Assembly (NCBI GenBank): GCA_004151065.3
Contig: NWUY0300006706.1
Location: forward strand, 13,659-40,968
Source of the DNA: Larix sibirica
Lineage: Eukaryota > Streptophyta > Pinopsida > Pinales > Pinaceae
Length of the DNA stretch: 27,310 nt
Reading direction: 5' to 3'
A program made the translations under genes and the position numbers. Of the stretch, positions 20,568 through 27,310 are shown one piece after another. The first letter of the stretch is position 1, and each line of letters begins with the position of its first letter. The notes beneath the pieces were generated by a model. The model was not told the DNA's origin, made no database searches, and saw only the letters and a list, made by a program, of their open reading frames with translations.

Positions 20568-22260
20568 AGATGTGCCCACATGCTCCATATGTGTTCTTAC
20601 AGTTTTCGATGGAAAACATCCTCACTTTCATCCTTTTTAGGAAGAGTTCTATACTGAGTTGAAGTTATAGGACAACATAAATTCTATCATCCTAAATAAG
20701 GTTGCTAAGAGTTGAACACATCTTATTCCTTTCCTTCAAATAATACTCAATTTTTCCATTAGGATTTTTTCAAGTTACGTTGCATGTACTAGACCTGATA
20801 TACCTAGTCCCAAAATGAGCTTGATTGTCTTAGCCAATGCCTCTTTATTCATCTTGAACTTATATATTTAATAAAAGAATTGCATTCCAAAGATTCGTCA
20901 AAGTAGAATTTCCTTGTCTATTTTTTTGTTTTTTGTTTTTGAAAACCTTAATACTTGGAGATTTAGAAGCCATATAGTACCATAGGATTATATGATTCAA
21001 AACTTGACATCTTGAATCAAATGACCACCCCAAGTGTACTATCACCTAACATCCTTAAAAGATGAAAACAACCATCAACAACTAAAATATAGCTTCACTA
21101 TCATTCTAACAATGACAACGGCAATAGTACATGTCCCAAATAATGAAGAGTATTTGGACCTTGAGAAAACTAGCCAACGATGTCAAAACTCTAAGCCAGC
21201 AATTATATACCAATACTAGAAACAATTCCATGTGAAGGATAAAATCCCAAAATCCCAAAAAATGGAACTTGAGCTAATGTAAGTGTAAGACTTGGTAGCA
21301 CAAGATACCCTAGATATAGGAAAATGGGGCAAGTTGTATTGACTAATGGTGGGAAGAGCATGCATAATATAGTCCATCTCTTTTGTATAAATCTATGCAA
21401 TGGAACTAGCATAAACCTCCTAGATATGCGACATAGACATTGTCAATTATACTCTTGTGAAAGGGTGTCCTGGAGAGGAGTATAAAAAACCATAGCAATG
21501 CAATCATGTTATTGATTAAAAAAAGTGACTGAATGGGATGCCTCAAAACCAATAATTATAAGCTTCTAATGAATAACTAAATTACCATGTCACATCAGTC
21601 AAAGAGATGGGAAATACTACTAGAACCCAACAACCCATGAGAATGATAATAAAAAGATCAAAGACCTTTCCAAGACCATTGTATGGTGAGTAGAAAGAAA
21701 TGGTCGCTAGTAGGAAAATAATATAGCAAAATATTATATCCAAGCACTTTCGTAAAAGATGAATTACATTTATCATTTGATTAGATTGAGTATCATGTAC
21801 CATGCCATTATAACCACGTATAAGCTTCACCCAAACATCATGACATCCATTGAGAAGAAGAGGAGCACTATTTTTAAAGCTTATCATCCCAATTCATGTC
21901 ACCTCCAAAAATAAAATTTTGTAGATTCTTCAACAAATTCAAAGAGTTTGTGGCTTGACATATATGTTCTAAACTTTACATTTGAGCCTATTTTGGAGGA
22001 TCAGGGAAAGGATGTTTTAAGCAAGTGGTAGAAACCAATAGTTTTTTTCCCATGCCTATGTTTACATATTCAATGCATAATTATATTCCCATAATGGCAG
22101 TCCCATAAGGTTTGCATCACTAGTTTTCAAAAGTTAACCTATTAAACAAAATGCAAAAGCATAATTTCCTTATAATAGGTTCTAAACACTTGTACTAAGC
22201 CCACCAATTGGAATAAGAATAAATCTTATATATTTGGTGTGTCTCTTGAAAACAAATAGA
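20568..22260. other. Unassigned AT-rich DNA; one membrane-like open frame on the minus strand
   Basis: No RNA gene or family signature is visible. The minus-strand frame 21887-21582 (101 codons) has two strongly hydrophobic stretches (IIFCYIIFLLATI and FDLFIIILMGCWVLVVF) and ends in TDVTW. It could encode a small membrane segment or be a relic of a transposon. Nothing upstream supports expression, and I do not name it. Confidence 0.4.
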
Positions 22261-22439
22261 ATGTGGTCGTCGTTGTTCAATGAAATCCACTAATTCTTTC
22301 ATCCTTGTAGGGACCTCCAAGTCTTCTCGAAAACAAACATTATGTCAAAGTGATTTCCTTTTTGCTTTTATGTTGGAACTTGGAAACCAATTTCACATAT
22401 TCATCATAACATGGTGATGCTTCAAGTTTAGAATTTTTA
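22261..22439. other. Unassigned sequence abutting the RT break
   Basis: The minus strand continues the RT-start frame into codons such as YDEYVKLVSKF and, in another frame, RMKELVDFIEQRR, but these do not match the continuation expected for a gypsy RT palm. The homology therefore ends abruptly near 22440, from either a deletion or an old insertion. Confidence 0.4.
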
Positions 22440-23090
22440 GTAGAGGAAGAGCTTAATTGAATATATCTAAACTCTCGAGGTTACTTTAGTTGTTTCTCCA
22501 ATTCTTCACTTTTAGTGTGCAATTACTTGTGAGTAAGTTCAGTGGGTAGCAACCCCCCATGAATTAGATCAATGGTATGTTGAATCTTTCATTATGGGGG
22601 AAAAACTTGAGGCTCTTCAAACACATCTTGATAATCATCTAATAGAGTCTGAAGGGATGCAAGGACCTATTGTACTACATTATCCTATTTGATCAACCAT
22701 GCCATAAATGAATGGAGGCATTTCTTATGTTGTACATGTTTGACCATTGCTTAACCAATAAGGAACCGAGAGACTATGTTGATATTATATTTAAACTTGG
22801 AGACCTTTTCACCCTAGTATAAAGTATATTGATTCAAACTATCATCATAGATGGATTTACAATCTAGATGGTAAGGACCACCCAATATGAGAGAAGCATA
22901 ATCCAATGGGATAAAATAGCACTCCACCATATCTTGAAATGGAGATAAAAAAAATGTGACCAAGAAATGATGATTAACACTAGAATGATTTCCATTATTG
23001 GTGACCCAATGTAAATGGTAAAACCTTAAGATGTGGAGTGAAGGGGAAGTTTAGTTATGAGACTGCAAAGGTTGCAATCAAATTATTTCA
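22440..23090 (-). pseudogene. Ty3/gypsy protease C-part and RT N-terminal segment, broken
   Basis: Minus-strand frame from ~23090: HILRFYHLHWV, then HHFLVTFFLSPFQDM, then VECYFIPLDYASLILGGPY and HLDCKSIYDDSLNQYTLY, which matches the plant gypsy retropepsin C-half (pattern HPxPYxLxW, then LCDVxPMxAxxxLLGRPW). After a TAG the linker runs to LLDDYQDVFEEPQVFPP (~22660-22600) and IQHTIDLIHGGLLPTE (~22585-22540), the conserved entry to gypsy RT, followed by EELEKQLK and YIQLSSSS, where homology stops. The protease active-site triad lies upstream and is not visible. Two or more in-frame stops and a shift make it dead. Confidence 0.78.
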
Positions 23091-23099
23091 TTGCCATTA

Positions 23100-23967
23100 T
23101 TAAGGATGAGATGATAAATGTGGTGCAAAAATGATTCATAAACCACCTTTACTTACAATTATTAAATCCATGTGGTATTATTTACAACAAAACAAACACA
23201 CATGCAAGACACGAGTAGAATAAATTTGTTAATGCTAAAGAAAATATCACCATAGATATATGCCACATCACATAGAGGATACCTAAATTTAGCCAAATAC
23301 ATATTAAAAGGCATGGCAATGATAACACTAGTGATGATAGTGTTCCAATAATGGATTGTGTAATCAAATCAACCTAAGGACATACACCCCAAATACAACT
23401 TCTAAATTTTAAATATTTTGAGGTAGAGAATGTTTTATAAACCACAAAACTATCCTACAATGTTATGATCCTTGAACCGTGAAATTGAATCACAAACAAG
23501 ATACCATAAATATTACACACTTTAGTAATAAAAAATACCCTTAAGGTAGGGAAACACCTTACAATTGATCTGTTTATGGAATAAATACACTCATGCTCAC
23601 TTGCCTATTAAGGTTGGGAAACCTCTCAATGAGCTAATATCCAAATACAATATTCTTCCACACATAATTCATAAGGAGGATTGCATACTTAATTATAGAT
23701 AACAAGAATTCTAATCATAACAACCTTGACGACCTTCTTTAATGAGGCCCCCGTACATTTATTCACTAATAACTACAATAGTGTGCCTTATTTAATAATA
23801 ACAAACATAGTGGACCTATTCCACTTTACAATAATTGGTCTTCAATATTATTACTCTAATTGTCCCTTTGGCCCCCCATTACGCCCCCAAGGAGGATCCC
23901 AACACTCCACCCCCATTAGAAAATGTTTCCCTTGATGATTATAGTGATAATGTACAACCATAAACTA
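23100..23967. other. Unassigned region inside the minus-strand gypsy remnant
   Basis: Between the repeat linker and the protease. The minus-strand frame 23367-23182 is short and hydrophobic and has no known motif. Bases 23720-23930 contain C-rich patches (GGCCCCCCATTACGCCCCC). I see no zinc knuckle or protease active site, which should lie here in an intact element. Confidence 0.45.
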
Positions 23968-24200
23968 GGGTCCAATGAAGCAGTGTTGACCTCAATGCTA
24001 AAATCATTCGGGGAACCAAGGTCCCATGTAGAAGTGTTAGACATCATATTGAAGTAGCCCAAGAAGCTCAACTCTAAATATGGGTCCCGTGCATGACTGT
24101 TGACCACGATGTTGAAGTAGGTTGTGTCCCATGTGCAAGTAGGAACTACAATGCTAATGCAATCCAAGGGACTCGTCCATAAACCCAAGTCCCATTTCTA
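23968..24200 (-). repeat. In-frame imperfect repeats in the gag-protease linker
   Basis: The word GTCC(C/A) followed by a similar AGAAGTGTTGACC..ATGTTGAAGTAG-like context starts at 23970, 24021, 24084, 24126 and 24189. Spacings are 51, 63, 42 and 63, all multiples of three and mostly of 21. On the minus strand this gives a 90-codon open frame (24188-23916, TTG first codon) with repeated WD/DP pairs: CTWDT, ARDPY, STWDL, SLDPS. It looks like a repetitive protein linker that expanded in coding units. Confidence 0.6.
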
Positions 24201-24330
24201 GGTGCTCAATCTAACACCCAACTAATGACTCCTAAGCTCCATGAATGTCCAATTAGAGTGCTCCAAATTCCTACCATTGCAATGTGGATATAAATATGTA
24301 GAATCCTCAAAAATATCATCCACATGTAAA

Positions 24331-24732
24331 GGGTTGGGGTTGGATATGGAAGGAACAATACCATTGTAAATTATTCAAGTTGAATATTGGTAGTCATAAT
24401 GGGCTCCCAATTTCCATCAATGATGTTCTCTACATAAGATGGAGTAGAGTCATCAAACAAAATGTGAAAGTAGTTGTCTTCCCAGAAATGGCAGCTATCC
24501 ATGTACTAGGCATCTATGTTTCTTGCATACTCCTATTCAATGTGTCTCCAAAATTATAACCTTTGTATTTCTTCATTGGCTTCGTGTATTTTATGCACTC
24601 TCTTCTCTAGATAGAACCACTCTATACAAACTAATCAGGGTGTGAAAATTATTCTAGTTTGAGTAACCATTGTTGGATATGTTCTTCATAGAACCTTAAA
24701 TATTCCTAATTGATGTCAATTAATATATCCAT
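24331..24732 (-). pseudogene. gag-like N-terminal block of the minus-strand element, broken
   Basis: From the ATG at 24732 one frame reads MDILIDIN-stop-EYLRFYEEHIQQWLLKLE and, after one frameshift, WFYLEKRVHKIHEANEEIQ..., then DSCHFWEDNYFHILFDDST and IIDGNWEPIMTTN. It is interrupted by about eight stops, all TAG or TAA, each where Gln would fit. The block is acidic and aromatic-rich. I recognise it only as the sort of region found 5' of protease in conifer gypsy elements; the exact family is unknown. Its strand and order agree with the protease and RT pieces downstream. Confidence 0.6.
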
Positions 24733-25129
24733 GTAAAATGCCATAATCTAATGTAAATATGAGAACTAGGGTTTAGTGGAAAAATTTTGCAAGGGTTATA
24801 ATGCATTGGATATTGATTGAAAGCATGCCATATAATATATCAAATCAAACCCCCCAAAATCATGTATCCAATGGTTTTGGTATGATTACAAACTAAGCAC
24901 CTTGTCAAAAGATATGTAGTCGTGGCACTTTCTAGGGAAGAGTTGGGAAAAATTTTGCTTCTTGTTTTTTGCAAATTTGGAGCCATGACACTCATATCCA
25001 TATCTAATGATTTTTATATAGAGTTTCCATAAAGTAATTGTATATTTGTATTTTACTTGTAAAAATATACCATTTAAAAAAAAATCACCTATGGATGAAG
25101 CATATATCGTAGTTTGAAATATACTCTAT
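24733..25129. other. AT-rich DNA, nothing recognised
   Basis: It contains one long A run near 25076-25085 and no long frame. If the gypsy remnant had kept its left LTR it should lie here, but I see no TG...CA pair, primer site or matching right partner. Confidence 0.5.
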
Positions 25130-25430
25130 TTAAGGGATTTTGGTGATTATTTGGGTCCATCCAGATATACAAATGAGTATAAAGTTGAATTTTCGTTCGA
25201 TATCACCTACGTCATCCCATCTACCCTCGAGGATAAGTTCAGTTCTAAAACCCGGTTCGAATAAACAGGAAGAGTGTACCATGCTAATTGATGCAGGTGG
25301 GACAAGCAAAAGCCAATCCAACCCGCTTTCCCCAAGAATAGTAAGGTTCCAAATTTAATAGAACCTCCTAGCTTAGCCGAATCAACTAAACCTTTCTCCA
25401 AACTGTCGTTGAAGGGCGGACTTCAAACCT
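25130..25430. other. Compositionally distinct island, open on both strands
   Basis: This is visibly richer in G and C, and in CpG (CGTTCGATATC, CCTCGAGG, CCCGGTTCGAA), than the sequence to its left. Overlapping frames are open on minus (25321-25130 and 25401-25207) and plus (25140-25358). The minus frames carry VPPASISMVHSSCLFEPG and LSHLHQLAWYTLPVYSNR. I cannot name a family. The lower decay and CpG content suggest a younger insertion or a moderately conserved repeat. GGTTCGA at 25254 resembles a Pol III B box, but no A box or cloverleaf is present. Confidence 0.4.
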
Positions 25431-25485
25431 ACAGTGAACTGGAATACATTAAAATTTTCGGTCTCACCTGATTGCGGAGTGTCAA

Positions 25486-25730
25486 GCAACTGTTCCTTCC
25501 GCAAATCCCTTCCGCAATCCTTTCTGCAATTCACCTTCCCACAACTTCCTTTTTCCAAATGCCTTCCTTCCGCAATTATGAGCATGATTTCGCAACTCCC
25601 TTCCACAACTTCCTTCCCCAATTGGCGTCTGCAATCGTTCCTTCTGCAATTGCGGGTGTGCCTTCCACAACTCCCAAGAAAATTGCTTCTACAATTGCCT
25701 CTCGCAAATTTCCTTCCACAATTCTGTAAT
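25486..25730. repeat. Degenerate CCTTCCGCAATT minisatellite
   Basis: About fifteen copies of a 12-20 base word with core CTTCC(G/A)CAA(T/C)T follow one another (GCAACT, GCAAATC, GCAATCC, ACAACTT, GCAATTA and so on). An inverted form, ATTGCGG, precedes the array at 25472. Because the core contains no stop in several frames, the array is open in two plus-strand frames (25434-25769, 25472-25729) and two minus-strand frames. These give Leu-Pro-Gln-rich or Glu-Gly-Lys-rich low-complexity peptides that should not be taken as genes. Confidence 0.8.
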
Positions 25731-26660
25731 TACTTAAGACCTTTAGATCGACAATTTTTCATTCCATAATTTATTTGGGTCATCGGATCTAGATCAATGG
25801 TTAACTCCTCGCATTCGTTTTGGCCTTTAACTCCCAAAATATTTCTCCTGTGGAACGTTGTATGCGACATTGATATCTTTGCTGACTTCTCTCGTCTGTT
25901 GATCGACTATCAATGCGGAACATTCACTTTTCACTTCATAACTCTATCTCCCATGCATCTTCACTTTGCGGAATCCTTTCGGCATTGTTGATCTGTCTTC
26001 TTGCTTCGATCTGGATCGTTCATTCTCTGTGGAATGTACCAATACAGTTTTTGCAACTCTGCGTTGATTGATCATAGAATTGATCAATCAATCTCTTTGA
26101 CACAAGACTTGATCTCCCCCATACGATTTTCTCATAATCTCTTGAACAGAATAGGGCTTCAATTGAACTACACCCAATTTGACTTCGCCGGCTCAAGGCC
26201 TAACCCTAAGCTTCACCTCTACGGATTCGTATATGTAGGGCGTCGATCCTTCCAGTGATCGATGACTCAAGGGTTTACACTGCAAATTAGAACAATTACT
26301 AGTCATGCGCCTGCACACGGGAATCAGTCAATGTCCTCTACAACATTCAATTCTTAGAAACCCTACTTTCGACTACTGCATACACATAGATCTATCCAGC
26401 AAGTATTCAACTATCTATCAATTCATGAATTAGACACAGAGAGAGTTAATTATCCATTTACATAGAAACATGCATAAATAGTCTTCTATTCAATCACCGG
26501 AAATCAATACATCCATAACTATTAAGAATCTGTGTTTTGATCTCCATAGGTCAGATACCTTCCCGATCAACTCTCTCTTGGCCTGTGTTACCTTGTTTGG
26601 CCACACTTAGCCATATTTACATTGTTTGGCTGCACTGCCTTGCCTCGTAGGCTTAAAAAA
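25731..26660. other. Unassigned DNA, moderately GC-balanced, no gene found
   Basis: Short plus-strand frames at 25797-25991 and 26001-26258 are open but carry no motif. The palindromic context TTGATTGATCATAGAATTGATCAATCAA near 26063-26090 and the CpG-containing patch GGGCGTCGATCC at ~26238 stand out locally. It could be promoter-like or LTR-like DNA; I see no TG...CA pair or TATA box that decides it. Confidence 0.4.
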
Positions 26661-26732
26661 CTTCACATTAAAAAACTTCCATTAATGTGAAGGAAAAGGA
26701 CCCTGTTCTGGTTCACATTAAAAAACTTCCAT
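26661..26732. repeat. Hairpin with a linked 21-bp direct repeat
   Basis: CTTCACATTAA (26661-26671) and TTAATGTGAAG (26682-26692) are perfect 11-base complements around a 10-base loop. The 21 bases from 26662 to 26682, beginning TTCACATTAA and ending CTTCCAT, recur exactly at 26712-26732, 50 bases on. The second copy lacks the downstream arm, so only the first can fold. It could be a mini foldback element or a chance product of local duplication. Confidence 0.75.
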
Positions 26733-26739
26733 CTTAGAC

Positions 26740-27310
26740 TCAGCTTTCCTGATTTCTTCCTTCAATCTGGCAGACATCTTCTTCTTTAGCTTTACCTGTA
26801 GTGAATTCCATCTCACTTTCTTCTTTTTCATTATCCAACAATACCTCTAGTCTTCTTTCTGTAGCAACATATCTAAATCAATAAGTTGCAATCCTATGTC
26901 AACTAATTTTATGTCATACTCTTCTTGACTCATTCTCGTGATGATTTTTTCTTTGGAATCTTTTCTTCTGCTGTGGCTTTCCTCAGAATGTCTGCAATGA
27001 CCTTCAATATTCTTCTTCTCCATTTCCTCTTTCTTTTTGAACTTCATCTTGTTCACTTGTGGAGTGTTCCCAAACCTTCTCTCAGAAAGTCTTCATACCT
27101 ATTGCTATACCTCATCAAGCTATCTCTCCTTGAGCTTGTCCTTTTGGTATTCTTGGTTCCTCTCCTATAGAACCTCTTGAGCAACTTCTTTTTCTCCTCT
27201 AAGGCTTCTACGGATCCACTTCCTCTCTTAGAACATTAAACTTTCCCCCTTCTTGTCCAACCTCTATTGGATCCTTAGGTTCTGCCACTGCTTTCTCTTT
27301 TCTCTAAGAG
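26740..27310 (-). pseudogene. Lys/Glu-rich broken frame leaving the right edge
   Basis: On the minus strand several frames in succession read as charged, probably helical protein: AVAEPKDPIEVGQEGGKFNVLREEVDP from the right edge, then RYEDFLREGLGTLHK (~27090), ILKVIADILRKATAEEKIPKK (in parts, ~27010-26945), SQEEYDIKLVDIGLQLIDL (26930-26875), and KMSARLKEEIRKAESK (~26780-26740). The one longer open stretch is 27056-26847. Stops and shifts separate them. No catalytic motif or zinc knuckle is visible. It may be a retroelement gag-like relic or a decayed host exon; the hydrophobic plus-strand frame over it is its shadow. Confidence 0.4.

Larger units (their letters stand above)
22440..24732 (-). 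mobile_element. Decayed Ty3/gypsy element, gag-like to RT start
   Basis: Reading leftwards: a gag-like block (24732-24331), a linker with in-frame repeats (~24200-23968), unassigned DNA (~23900-23100), protease and the protease-RT linker (~23090-22780), and the start of the RT domain (~22670-22440). The order gag, protease, RT is that of Ty3/gypsy on the minus strand. The RT catalytic core, RNase H and integrase are absent, and no LTR or primer site is recognisable at either side, so borders are only the limits of what can be read. Confidence 0.7.

Noticed and set aside
20331-20640. Plus-strand Leu/Ile/Tyr-rich frames as membrane proteins
   Set aside because: They translate the TTA microsatellite and its 99-bp duplicate in two frames; low complexity, no start context or homology.
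25254-25260. GGTTCGA as the B box of a tRNA gene or SINE
   Set aside because: No A box at the right distance, no cloverleaf stems and no poly-T end could be found around it.
25382-25769. Overlapping open frames on both strands as genes
   Set aside because: They are by-products of the stop-free CTTCCGCAAT repeat unit.
26925-27170. Plus-strand hydrophobic open frame of 81 codons
   Set aside because: It is the complement of the Lys/Glu-rich minus-strand frames; Lys and Glu codons read as Phe and Leu on the other strand.
1-27310. CRISPR array, prophage, operon or endogenous virus
   Set aside because: No regularly spaced short repeats with unique spacers, no phage or virus genes, and no compact gene layout; all recognisable proteins are plant LINE or Ty3/gypsy retrotransposon parts.

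Overview
The window reads as nuclear DNA of a seed plant, most likely a gymnosperm (conifer-like). It is AT-rich and holds no intact host gene that I can recognise. It is packed with decayed retrotransposons whose LINE protein blocks resemble conifer elements. The lineage is an inference from remembered family resemblance, not from a search. Nothing here is bacterial or viral in layout.

Layout. Bases 1-8861 and 8863-17723 are two almost identical head-to-tail copies of one ~8.86-kb segment (constant offset 8862), separated by the only ambiguous base of the window, an N at 8862. I found two substitutions between them (1390 A versus 10252 C; 4959 G versus 13821 A). The segment starts at window base 1, exactly as copy 2 starts right after the N, and copy 1 stops 8 bases inside the gag gene of a retrotransposon. 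This looks like a redundant contig scaffolded beside its own duplicate, although a true recent duplication cannot be excluded.

Content of each copy: (a) a nearly full-length but dead LINE on the minus strand (~5450 down to 1; ORF1 with DUF4283-like and zinc-knuckle regions, ORF2 with endonuclease, reverse transcriptase and zf-RVT); (b) the C-terminal part of a second LINE on the plus strand (~5960-7150); (c) unassigned AT-rich DNA; (d) the left LTR, primer-binding site and pyrimidine-rich leader of an LTR retrotransposon. Only copy 2 runs on into that element's gag and protease and its right LTR (16880-19987). The element has no reverse transcriptase or integrase, so it is a short gag-protease-only Ty3/gypsy relative.

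Right of 19988 the DNA is older and more scrambled: unassigned sequence with a 99-bp tandem duplication, a decayed minus-strand Ty3/gypsy element (gag-like block, in-frame repeat linker, protease and the start of RT; ~24732 down to ~22440), a compositionally distinct island (25130-25430), a degenerate CCTTCCGCAAT minisatellite, a hairpin with a linked direct repeat near 26.7 kb, and a lysine/glutamate-rich broken frame leaving the right edge on the minus strand.

As a whole the genes do not form a pathway; they are independent insertions. Every coding remnant carries stops and frameshifts, and many stops are of the CAA/CAG-to-TAA/TAG or TGG-to-TGA type expected from C-to-T decay of methylated transposons. 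Positions of decayed features are approximate (tens of bases), because frames were pieced together by eye.
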